Positions 1 to 4,928 of a stretch of DNA of 5,703 nucleotides are shown piece after piece. A model generated the notes under the pieces. It made no database searches and was not told where the DNA came from. It was given only the letters and a program-made list of their open reading frames with translations. Where the stretch lies: contig CALAFU010000306.1 in NCBI GenBank assembly GCA_937891325.1, positions 1 to 5,703 of the forward strand, in the 5' to 3' direction. The first letter of the stretch is position 1, and every line of letters begins with the position of its first letter. The position numbers and the translations under genes are program-made. Source of the stretch: an uncultured Candidatus Melainabacteria bacterium (GTDB lineage: Bacteria > Cyanobacteriota > Vampirovibrionia > Gastranaerophilales > Gastranaerophilaceae).

Positions 1-1
1 G

Positions 2-22
2 ATGCTGAAACAAGTTCAGCAT
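2..22. repeat. REP-like palindrome at the window edge
   Basis: Eight-base arms ATGCTGAA (2-9) and TTCAGCAT (15-22) pair perfectly around the 5-base loop ACAAG. The core is GC-richer than the surrounding sequence. Read on the minus strand it gives CATGCTGAACTTG followed by TTTCAGCAT, which from memory resembles dispersed intergenic palindromes (REP-like) seen in many bacterial genomes. The element may continue beyond the left edge. It could instead be the terminator of a gene outside the window, although no T-run follows on the plus strand. The inverted repeat is seen directly; the REP assignment is inference. Confidence 0.5.
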
Positions 23-77
23 GACATAATATTGTGACATATCATCTCTATACATCTTTATTTATCCAAATCAACGT

Positions 78-104
78 AACCTCTTTGTTTTCTTTAAAGG
101 GGTT
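78..104. other. 9-bp hairpin in the region upstream of thiL
   Basis: AACCTCTTT (78-86) pairs with AAAGGGGTT (96-104) around a 9-base pyrimidine-rich loop, with one G-U pair when read as plus-strand RNA. No T-run follows directly; the nearest is at about 125-130. It may be a relic terminator of an upstream plus-strand gene or a structured spacer. It contains none of the motifs I would expect for a thiamine riboswitch. Confidence 0.3.
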
Positions 105-190
105 GGTGGTGTATTGTGTATTCGTTTTTTGTTTAATTTTCAGTAATTTTTTAGTAATTTCTAAAAATTTCATATAAAAATTATGGATTT

Positions 191-204
191 ATTTTCGCGA
201 AAAT
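191..204. promoter_or_regulatory. Perfect 14-bp palindrome, possible operator
   Basis: ATTTTCGCGAAAAT is a perfect dyad whose centre lies about 55 bases upstream of the thiL -10 element. It sits in AT-rich non-coding DNA, so the central CGCG stands out. A second weaker dyad follows at 211-231: CTAAAAA pairs with TTTTTAG across 7 bases and overlaps the place where a -35 element should be. Either could bind a dimeric regulator of thiL. I recognise no named regulator for either. Confidence 0.3.
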
Positions 205-249
205 TAACCCCTAAAAAGTACCGTTTTTTAGTGCTGTTCGGATATTTTA

Positions 250-258
250 TGCTAGAAT
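250..258 (+). promoter_or_regulatory. Extended -10 promoter of thiL
   Basis: TGCTAGAAT fits the extended -10 form TG-N-TAnnnT, with hexamer TAGAAT at 253-258. No good -35 hexamer is present at 16-18 bases spacing, as is usual for extended -10 promoters. Transcription would begin about 6-7 bases downstream, at 264-265, which is the first base of the thiL ATG. This predicts a leaderless message, and no Shine-Dalgarno sequence precedes the ATG. Confidence 0.5.
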
Positions 259-264
259 TAAAAT

Positions 265-1200
265 ATGAAGGAAATTGATTATATAAATATTATTCAAAAT
301 GTGTTGTCTTCTAATCATATCGGCGATGATTGCGCTTTTTTAGAAGATTTAGGGATTGTCATTACACAAGACAGTTTAGTAGAAGATATCCATTTCAAAC
401 GTGATTTTTCAACACCTTTTGAATTAGGTTACAAATCAATAGCCGTAAACCTTAGCGACATTTACGCATCAGGAGCAGAAGCAAAATATTTAACCGTTGC
501 TCTTTCTTTACCAAAAAATGTTGATGAAAATTTCGTAAAAGAGTTCTACGAAGGCGCAAAATCAATTCTTAAGGGTGCAAAAATAGTTGGTGGAGATATT
601 ACAGGCTCTGATGATAAAATTTTCATCTCAGTTTGCGCAATTGGTTCAACCAAGGGAAGAAAAATTTCTTCTAGAAAAAATGCAAAAGTGGGTTACAAAA
701 TAATCACAAACGGTACTCATGGTTCAAGCAACGCTGGACTAAATTTGCTTTTAAACAACGACAGAAACTCTTACCCTGAAATAGTCAAGGAACATTTAAT
801 GCCAAGCATTTCTGACAAATTGTCAAATGCAATCGCAACAAGCGCAAAAAACGATTACGCAATGATGGACAGTTCTGACGGACTTATGGATGCGTTATAC
901 AAAATTGCTGATTTTAGCGGAGTTTCAGCCGTTGTAGATTTTGAGAAAATTCCTTATGACAAAAATTTAGAAAAAATAGAAAATTTCGATTATAAAAAAG
1001 CTATCTTCTTTGGTGGTGAGGATTACAGGCTTGTTTGTGCAATAAATGAAGAAGATTTGAAGAACCTTGATGAAGGTCTTTATACAATTATTGGCGAAAT
1101 CAAAGAAAAATCGGCAGATACAGTTAAAGTAAAGTTTAACGACAAAGAAATTGGGTTCAACGCAAATAGTTTAGAGAAGAATTTGTTTAATCATTTCTAA
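265..1200 (+). CDS. thiL: Thiamine-monophosphate kinase
   Basis: ThiL phosphorylates thiamine monophosphate with ATP to give thiamine diphosphate, the last step of thiamine cofactor synthesis, in the cytoplasm. The 311 residues are close to the usual length of 310-350. Family motifs appear in order: GDD at 20-22, TQDSLVED at 34-41 (metal-binding Asp and substrate region), VNLSDIYASGAE at 61-72, GGDIT at 109-113, MDSSDGL at 201-207 and FGGEDYRL at 249-256. These are the ATP, magnesium and substrate motifs of the AIR synthase/ThiL/SelD superfamily. The last motif usually reads GGEDYEL; here Arg replaces Glu at 255, which is minor. The ATG at 265 is favoured because it begins just before the conserved N-terminal region and lies right behind an extended -10 box. 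No other thiamine gene is nearby, so it is an isolated transcription unit. I judge the identity secure. Confidence 0.95.
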   Translation: MKEIDYINIIQNVLSSNHIGDDCAFLEDLGIVITQDSLVEDIHFKRDFSTPFELGYKSIAVNLSDIYASGAEAKYLTVALSLPKNVDENFVKEFYEGAKSILKGAKIVGGDITGSDDKIFISVCAIGSTKGRKISSRKNAKVGYKIITNGTHGSSNAGLNLLLNNDRNSYPEIVKEHLMPSISDKLSNAIATSAKNDYAMMDSSDGLMDALYKIADFSGVSAVVDFEKIPYDKNLEKIENFDYKKAIFFGGEDYRLVCAINEEDLKNLDEGLYTIIGEIKEKSADTVKVKFNDKEIGFNANSLEKNLFNHF

Positions 1201-1206
1201 GGTTTT

Positions 1207-1226
1207 GTTGGGGTAGAAACCCCAAC
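1207..1226 (+). terminator. GC-rich hairpin just after thiL
   Basis: GTTGGGGT (1207-1214) pairs perfectly with ACCCCAAC (1219-1226) around the tetraloop AGAA, beginning 6 bases after the thiL stop. A strong stem directly behind a stop codon suggests a transcript end. The bases that follow (CTACTTACT) are not a true U-run, so intrinsic termination may be weak or the hairpin may act only as a 3' end stabiliser. Confidence 0.45.
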
Positions 1227-1245
1227 CTACTTACTATAAGGCTTT

Positions 1246-1336
1246 AAGACAATAAGACGATAAGTCATTTATAGTTAAAATGTCATTTTAATTATAGTTC
1301 GACTTATCCACTTAACCCTTATTGACTTATTGTCTT
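1246..1336. repeat. Degenerate 91-bp inverted-repeat (MITE-like) element
   Basis: The outer arms 1246-1264 and 1318-1336 are inverted copies matching at 17 of 19 positions, including 11 uninterrupted bases (AAGACAATAAG against CTTATTGTCTT). Each arm is built of imperfect 8-base units: AAGACAAT, AAGACGAT, AAGTCATT on the left; CTTATTGA and CTTATTGT on the right. The centre holds another dyad, TTAAAATG-T-CATTTTAA (1275-1291). The layout resembles a small non-autonomous mobile element or a dispersed intergenic repeat. I see no clear target duplication. A transcribed copy would fold into a long hairpin. Confidence 0.45.
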
Positions 1337-1374
1337 TAAAAAGACCCTGTCACACAGAAAACAATCTCTTAAAA

Positions 1375-1396
1375 TTACAATTGTAACAAATTGTAA
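1375..1396. promoter_or_regulatory. TTACAATTGTAA palindrome with adjacent half-site
   Basis: TTACAATTGTAA (1375-1386) is a perfect 12-bp palindrome, and a further ATTGTAA follows at 1390-1396, so the half-site occurs three times within 22 bases. It lies about 46-67 bases upstream of the TATAAT box at 1442, a fitting place for a regulator or activator site. All of it is AT-rich, so chance is a real alternative. Confidence 0.3.
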
Positions 1397-1441
1397 ACAC
1401 TTAAAAAGTCATGGTAGCAAAAAAAATTATTAGAGGCTTTG

Positions 1442-1447
1442 TATAAT
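1442..1447 (+). promoter_or_regulatory. Consensus -10 box (TATAAT) of the 1541 gene
   Basis: A perfect TATAAT preceded by TG, though without the one-base gap of a textbook extended -10. Seventeen bases upstream there is only an A-run, so no -35 hexamer is convincing. Transcription starting near 1454 would give an 87-base leader before the ATG at 1541. The early leader can fold in two exclusive ways: CAAGC (1450-1454) with GCTTG (1461-1465), or AAGCGA (1451-1456) with TCGCTT (1466-1471). The first arm lies at or before the predicted start, so only the second is clearly in the RNA. Confidence 0.4.
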
Positions 1448-1540
1448 TGCAAGCGAGCATGCTTGTCGCTTAGAAACCATGTATTTACAGGATTTTAGGC
1501 ATTAAAAACATGAATAAATAAGGAATATAAGGTATCCAAA

Positions 1541-1933
1541 ATGGTAGATAACAGGTCTGCAGGATTTTACGGAATCGGAGGCTCGTTTAACTTCAAGAGT
1601 GGCGATATTTCAGGCACGGCTGCCAATCTCTCTGATGACAAAATGGGTCAAGGTAACGAATATTCCCGCAGAGACAAACAAGAGGAAGATGCTCTTAAAG
1701 AGTCAAAGATGCAGTTCACAGACCGAAGTGCGCAGCTTAGAGCTACCCTAAACTCTCTGGCGATGATTAACGTCGCGGGCGTTATTAACACGAAAAAACG
1801 ACCAAATCGTTTGAATGATAATGACAAAGACGATGAAGATGGAATTTTTGATGAAAAAGAATTCTATGCAAAAACAAAAGGCAAACGCAAAGAACTCTTG
1901 GAAAACCATTACATCGACGAAGACGACGAATAA
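1541..1933 (+). CDS. Hypothetical protein, acidic tail, unknown function
   Basis: I do not recognise this 130-residue protein. The N-terminal third is glycine/serine-rich and polar (residues 7-31). The middle, about 45-85, has helix-forming charged stretches and a short hydrophobic part around LNSLAMINVAGVI. The C-terminal part (91-130) is very rich in Asp, Glu and Lys and ends in DEDDE. There is no signal peptide, membrane segment or cysteine, so a soluble, partly disordered cytoplasmic protein is likely. AAGG at 1528-1531 is a weak ribosome site 9 bases before the ATG. By hand count the first 120 bases are about 46 percent GC, clearly above the neighbours, which may reflect a different origin or strong codon selection. 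It is a single gene converging on the glycosyltransferase, 29 bases from the latter's stop. I think it is a real gene because of the good frame, promoter box and shared terminator, but homology is untested. Confidence 0.7.
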   Translation: MVDNRSAGFYGIGGSFNFKSGDISGTAANLSDDKMGQGNEYSRRDKQEEDALKESKMQFTDRSAQLRATLNSLAMINVAGVINTKKRPNRLNDNDKDDEDGIFDEKEFYAKTKGKRKELLENHYIDEDDE

Positions 1934-1958
1934 CGCTAATTTCAAAGATTTTAAACTT

Positions 1959-1990
1959 CACCTTAATTAAGAGTAAGTCTAATTAAGGTG
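1959..1990. terminator. Shared bidirectional terminator hairpin
   Basis: CACCTTAATTA (1959-1969) and TAATTAAGGTG (1980-1990) form a perfect 11-bp stem with a 10-base loop, between two convergent genes. On the plus strand it is followed by CTTTGTGTT, and on the minus strand by AAGTTTAAAATCTTT, both moderately T-rich. It can thus end transcripts of the 1541 gene and of the glycosyltransferase. The right arm and loop lie inside the glycosyltransferase coding sequence, whose stop codon (1963-1965) is in the left arm. Confidence 0.6.
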
Positions 1991-3426
1991 CTTTGTGTTG
2001 CTTGAGTCTTAAACGTAATATCTGAATGAGTTTCAGCCCACTTAACCATAGTTTTTATTTCTTGTTGTTTTGGGCTGTAATCATAAGGCATATAGAACCA
2101 ATATTTGCCCTTTGTAAGTTTGTTTAATTCAGTATTTATCGCAATTTCAGATTTATTTTGAGGTTTCAAAAAGACCTTGTTGTGTTTTAAATTGAAAAAC
2201 AAATCATAATAACAAAATTCTGCATTTGAAGATTCATTAATAACAATTGTTTCATAAGGTTTAATTTCTTCTGTCATTTTAATCATCATTTCACGTGCGA
2301 AATCACCCTTGTTTAAGTTTGACATTTTTGCAAAATTAACCGCAAAAAGCAAGTGTGGAATTACTATAAAAGCTAACAACATTCCTGCTAAAACCTTGTT
2401 TTTTATATCAAAAATCTTCACTGAAAAAATTATAATAAACGGGATTAAAAATATAATCAAGCGTCTTGAATATGGATAAACATGCAATATTGATGCAATT
2501 ATCAACGATGCTTGAGTTAGAACAGAAATTAAAATAAATCGCCAATTTCTATCCTTAAACATCAAAATTATACCGATAAACATCAACAAAGAAAGCATTG
2601 TACAAGAAAACATTGGCAAATTTGAAAAGAAATAATGCAAATTGTCCATGTTCAATTGAGTAATATTTGATAAATCACGTTTTACAAATTCGTTTTGCCA
2701 AAAACCAATCATTCCCGCAGAGCTTTGCCCATAAGCGTTTAGGACATAAAGTTTCAAATACAAAAACGCACTTAAAAATATTGGTGCAAACATCAAAAAG
2801 AAGTTTTTCGGATTTTCACGTTTAAAACTAAGTGCCATAAATCCAGCAAAAATAACCATTGCAGACATAAACGAAAACCATGGCAAAATTGCTAAAACAC
2901 AACCATAAACAAAAACTTTTTTAGTAGAATTTGTTTGAAAATCTGTATTTAAAAATATCCACAGGGCACTCAATGCACAAAAGACATCTAAAATATATGG
3001 TTTAAATTCAAAGCTATAATTGATTAAAACAGGATTTAAGCAAAATAACAAAACCGCGATAAGAGTTGTCCATTTTGATTTAAAAAGACTTTTACACACA
3101 AAGTAAAATGCCCCAATTGAAAGAGTTCCAAAGAAAAATGGAGTTAATCTTAAGACAAAATCACACGCAAAAATATGATTTTTCACATGAAAAATTGTCA
3201 CCAAAATTTTTGAAACAACCAAAAACATTGGCGGTGCAACTTGCAAAAATCTCAACTTGCCAAACAATTCACCATAACTGTTATTTATGACATTCCACGC
3301 TAAAGCACACTCATCATGCCACATTGAAGGATTTGAAACAAGACCTTTTAGTCTTAAAACAAAACCTAAAAGTCCCACAAAACCCAATAAAATCCAATAT
3401 ATATTTCTTTTCAAGTTGTCAATCAT
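1963..3426 (-). CDS. Membrane GT-C glycosyltransferase (PMT/ArnT-like)
   Basis: A 487-residue polytopic membrane protein that looks like the GT-C fold family of dolichyl-phosphate-mannose protein mannosyltransferases, ArnT and their bacterial relatives (PMT_2/GT39/GT83 type). These move a sugar from a polyprenyl-phosphate carrier onto lipid or protein on the outer face of the inner membrane. Visible signs are a first membrane helix at about 10-30; the first external loop with WHDEC at 36-40, where Asp38-Glu39 match the catalytic acidic pair; QVAPP at 62-66; YSFEFKPY at 137-144, matching the RPY-like family motif; and further helices to about residue 365. A soluble domain follows at about 370-487. 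The ATG at 3426 is chosen because the first helix begins soon after it and an extended -10 lies just upstream; there is no Shine-Dalgarno site. The gene stands alone, with no sugar-synthesis genes nearby, so donor and acceptor cannot be told. Family is fairly sure, substrate unknown. Confidence 0.82.
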   Translation of the reverse strand: MIDNLKRNIYWILLGFVGLLGFVLRLKGLVSNPSMWHDECALAWNVINNSYGELFGKLRFLQVAPPMFLVVSKILVTIFHVKNHIFACDFVLRLTPFFFGTLSIGAFYFVCKSLFKSKWTTLIAVLLFCLNPVLINYSFEFKPYILDVFCALSALWIFLNTDFQTNSTKKVFVYGCVLAILPWFSFMSAMVIFAGFMALSFKRENPKNFFLMFAPIFLSAFLYLKLYVLNAYGQSSAGMIGFWQNEFVKRDLSNITQLNMDNLHYFFSNLPMFSCTMLSLLMFIGIILMFKDRNWRFILISVLTQASLIIASILHVYPYSRRLIIFLIPFIIIFSVKIFDIKNKVLAGMLLAFIVIPHLLFAVNFAKMSNLNKGDFAREMMIKMTEEIKPYETIVINESSNAEFCYYDLFFNLKHNKVFLKPQNKSEIAINTELNKLTKGKYWFYMPYDYSPKQQEIKTMVKWAETHSDITFKTQATQSTLIRLTLN

Positions 3427-3435
3427 AACTATTTT

Positions 3436-3444
3436 AGTGTATCA
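3436..3444 (-). promoter_or_regulatory. Extended -10 promoter of the glycosyltransferase gene
   Basis: On the minus strand TGATACACT fits TG-N-TAnnnT, with hexamer TACACT at 3436-3441. Only 9 bases separate it from the ATG at 3426, so transcription would begin within about 3 bases of the start codon and the message would be leaderless or nearly so. No convincing -35 hexamer lies 16-18 bases upstream. This repeats the arrangement found before thiL. Confidence 0.45.
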
Positions 3445-3484
3445 CAAAAGATTAAACCCGACGAAACTGCATTAAAAGTATGAT

Positions 3485-3494
3485 TTTTCGAAAA
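3485..3494. promoter_or_regulatory. TTTTCGAAAA palindrome in the divergent promoter region
   Basis: A perfect 10-bp dyad near the middle of the 152-bp gap between the two divergent genes, between their promoters. It resembles the ATTTTCGCGAAAAT dyad upstream of thiL with two central bases fewer. It may be an operator, or simply an AT-rich coincidence. Confidence 0.25.
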
Positions 3495-3510
3495 TTAGCA
3501 AATTAAAGTA

Positions 3511-3539
3511 TTGTAAAAAAAAGTTTTTTTTGCTATTAT
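3511..3539 (+). promoter_or_regulatory. Strong sigma-70 type promoter of the 3579 gene
   Basis: TTGTAA (3511-3516) and TATTAT (3534-3539) are separated by 17 bases, and TGC before the -10 gives an extended element. The spacer holds a run of eight A, one G and eight T (3515-3531), which should be stiff or bent. Predicted start is near 3546. The 12-bp palindrome CTTATATATAAG (3548-3559) would then sit at the very 5' end of the message, able to act as operator or protective hairpin. This is the best promoter in the window and implies high expression. Confidence 0.7.
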
Positions 3540-3578
3540 GTTGATAACTTATATATAAGATTGTAAAAAGAGGATAAT

Positions 3579-4163
3579 ATGTCAGAAAATTTTGATTTAG
3601 ATACCGGTAAAAACATTGTAGATGCTTTAAAAGCAGATACTGAAGACGAAGTTTTAGAAGTAAAAGAAGACACTGTTGAATTAGAAACTCCAGAAGTTGA
3701 AGAAGACGTAATGCCTACTTTCGCTGATGAAGAAGAAACTACAACAGAAAAATTCGATAGCTCTATGAAACCAAGCAGTGATTTTGAAAACAACATGGCT
3801 GACGATACTTTCCAACACGCTGTTGTTGAAAATTACGCTAACGATTTATACAACTTTGAAGTTCCAAACAACGTAGCAGTTTTGAAAAAATTAATTGCAA
3901 AACTTCCATCAGGTGTAACTCGTCAAACAGGTGCACAAATTATTAAACAAACTATGGAAGCATTAGGAATTTCAATGAAGAGTGTTCTTCAAGAAGCTCA
4001 ACAATTACAAGAACAATTGAGCTCTTCTACAAAAGAATGCCAAGCTACAATTTCTGAATACAAAAGACAAATTGTAACACTTGAAGAACAAGCTCAAAGC
4101 TACAAAAAACAATATAACAACTTAAACGAATTAGTAAGTTTGTTCATCAACACTGAAAACTAA
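3579..4163 (+). CDS. Acidic N-terminus plus C-terminal coiled coil, unknown function
   Basis: I do not recognise this 194-residue protein. Residues about 20-76 are strongly acidic, rich in Glu, Asp, Thr and Ser, and probably disordered. Residues about 80-132 look like a small helical domain (VPNNVAVLKKLIAKLPSGVT at 95-114 lies within it). Residues about 136-190 are Gln/Glu/Lys-rich with spaced hydrophobics (Leu137, Leu143, Leu147, Ile158, Ile165, Leu168, Leu182, Leu185, Phe189), as in a coiled coil. It has one cysteine (154), no signal peptide and no membrane segment. AGAGG at 3569-3573, 5 bases before the ATG, is a good ribosome site. With its near-consensus promoter, the gene looks highly expressed. 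The shape suits a scaffold, adaptor or partition-type structural protein, but that is only inference. It is monocistronic, divergent from the glycosyltransferase and followed by a strong hairpin. Confidence 0.85.
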   Translation: MSENFDLDTGKNIVDALKADTEDEVLEVKEDTVELETPEVEEDVMPTFADEEETTTEKFDSSMKPSSDFENNMADDTFQHAVVENYANDLYNFEVPNNVAVLKKLIAKLPSGVTRQTGAQIIKQTMEALGISMKSVLQEAQQLQEQLSSSTKECQATISEYKRQIVTLEEQAQSYKKQYNNLNELVSLFINTEN

Positions 4164-4186
4164 TCGCTAAGTTCTAAATATTTTTA

Positions 4187-4221
4187 TAAGGCGGAGCTTT
4201 TATTCTAAAAGCTCCGCCTTA
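4187..4221 (+). terminator. Perfect 16-bp hairpin after the coiled-coil gene
   Basis: TAAGGCGGAGCTTTTA (4187-4202) is followed by the 3-base loop TTC and its exact reverse complement (4206-4221). The stem begins 23 bases after the stop codon. It would be a very stable RNA hairpin and likely marks the 3' end of the transcript. The downstream bases CTATTACCACTATTAC contain no T-run, which is odd for an intrinsic terminator; a dispersed palindromic repeat or a 3' stability element is the alternative. Confidence 0.6.
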
Positions 4222-4258
4222 CTATTACCACTATTACAAATGAAAAAGGGATATTAAA

Positions 4259-4927
4259 ATGGAAGTAAAAGGTATAATTTTTGATTTTAACGGAACTTTG
4301 TTCCAAGATTCTAAGTTACACGAAGATGCTTGGAGAGACTATTCTGCAAAACTTAGAGGAACTCCTTTTTCTGACGAAGAAATGCACAAATACATGTTTG
4401 GACGTTCAAACGAAGAAATTATAACCTACGCTATTGGCAGAAAACCAACTTCAGAAGAATGTTTGAAATGGGCAAACGAAAAAGAAGCATATTACCGCGA
4501 AATGGTTTTAAGAGACCCTAAAAACATAAAACTTGTTGACGGCGCAGAAGAATTTTTTGATTATATTTGCGAAAAGAATATTCCACACACAATTGCAACA
4601 GGTAGCGAAAAAACTAACGTTGATTTCTTTATTGAAACCTTCCATTTAGACAAATGGTTTAACGTTGACAAAATTGTTTATGATGATTACAAAATTGCAG
4701 GCAAACCTGACCCAGCAATTTATTTAAAAGCCCTAGATATTTTAAACTTAGATCCTGCGCAAACACTTGTTTTTGAAGACTCTTATTCTGGAATTAGAGC
4801 AGCAAACGGCGCCCATATCGGAAGATTAGTCGCAATAAATGACAATCCTGAAACCTTCCAACACAAAGACGAAGTTTATGCTGTTGCTAAAAACTTTATC
4901 GGCGCAGAAAAATTCTTAAATGCTTAA
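4259..4927 (+). CDS. HAD-family protein, beta-phosphoglucomutase-like, Asp-to-Asn in motif I
   Basis: A 222-residue cytoplasmic HAD-superfamily protein with a helical C1 cap, close in length and order to beta-phosphoglucomutase and related sugar-phosphate phosphatases. Motif I is DFNGT (9-13), with nucleophile Asp9. Motif II is IATGS around Thr114-Ser116, motif III is GKPDP with Lys149, and motif IV is VFEDSYSG with Glu173-Asp174. The cap includes LHEDAW (His21 matching a cap histidine of beta-phosphoglucomutase) and FGRSNEE (48-54). The second Asp of the usual DxDGT, the general acid/base in phosphatases and mutases, is Asn11 here. Activity may thus be slower, altered or of another kind; I recall other bacterial HAD proteins with DFNGT. 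AAAGGG at 4245-4250, 8 bases before the ATG, supports the start. No strong promoter is visible: ACTATTAC occurs twice (4221-4228, 4230-4237), giving only a weak -10. It meets the sigma factor gene tail to tail. Confidence 0.88.
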   Translation: MEVKGIIFDFNGTLFQDSKLHEDAWRDYSAKLRGTPFSDEEMHKYMFGRSNEEIITYAIGRKPTSEECLKWANEKEAYYREMVLRDPKNIKLVDGAEEFFDYICEKNIPHTIATGSEKTNVDFFIETFHLDKWFNVDKIVYDDYKIAGKPDPAIYLKALDILNLDPAQTLVFEDSYSGIRAANGAHIGRLVAINDNPETFQHKDEVYAVAKNFIGAEKFLNA

Positions 4928-4928
4928 A

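Noticed and set aside
1..264. Thiamine diphosphate riboswitch ahead of thiL
   Set aside because: None of the conserved riboswitch core (for example CTGAGA) is visible, and the promoter lies directly against the start codon, leaving no room for a leader.
1411..1444. Eleven-codon reading frame ATGGTAGCA...TAA as a leader peptide
   Set aside because: No ribosome site, and its end overlaps the -10 box of the downstream gene, so it would not be on that transcript.
1479..1505. Eight-codon upstream frame (MYLQDFRH) in the leader of the 1541 gene
   Set aside because: No clear Shine-Dalgarno sequence and no run of regulatory codons; short frames like this are expected by chance.
1201..1540. A tRNA or other structured RNA gene in the large gap
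   Set aside because: No cloverleaf arms, CCA end or T-loop motif found on either strand; the structure seen is explained by inverted repeats.
1748..1945. Minus-strand 65-codon reading frame rich in Phe and Val
   Set aside because: It is the reverse reading of the Asp/Lys-rich 1541 gene; composition is a mirror image of that gene and no start signals are present.
3504..3547. Sigma-28 type promoter (TAAA ... GATAA) before the 3579 gene
   Set aside because: The two parts are far too widely spaced, while a good sigma-70 pair with 17-base spacing explains the region.
3536..3796. Minus-strand 86-codon reading frame rich in Ser
   Set aside because: It is the complement of the acidic stretch of the 3579 gene and covers that gene's ribosome site; no promoter or ribosome site of its own.
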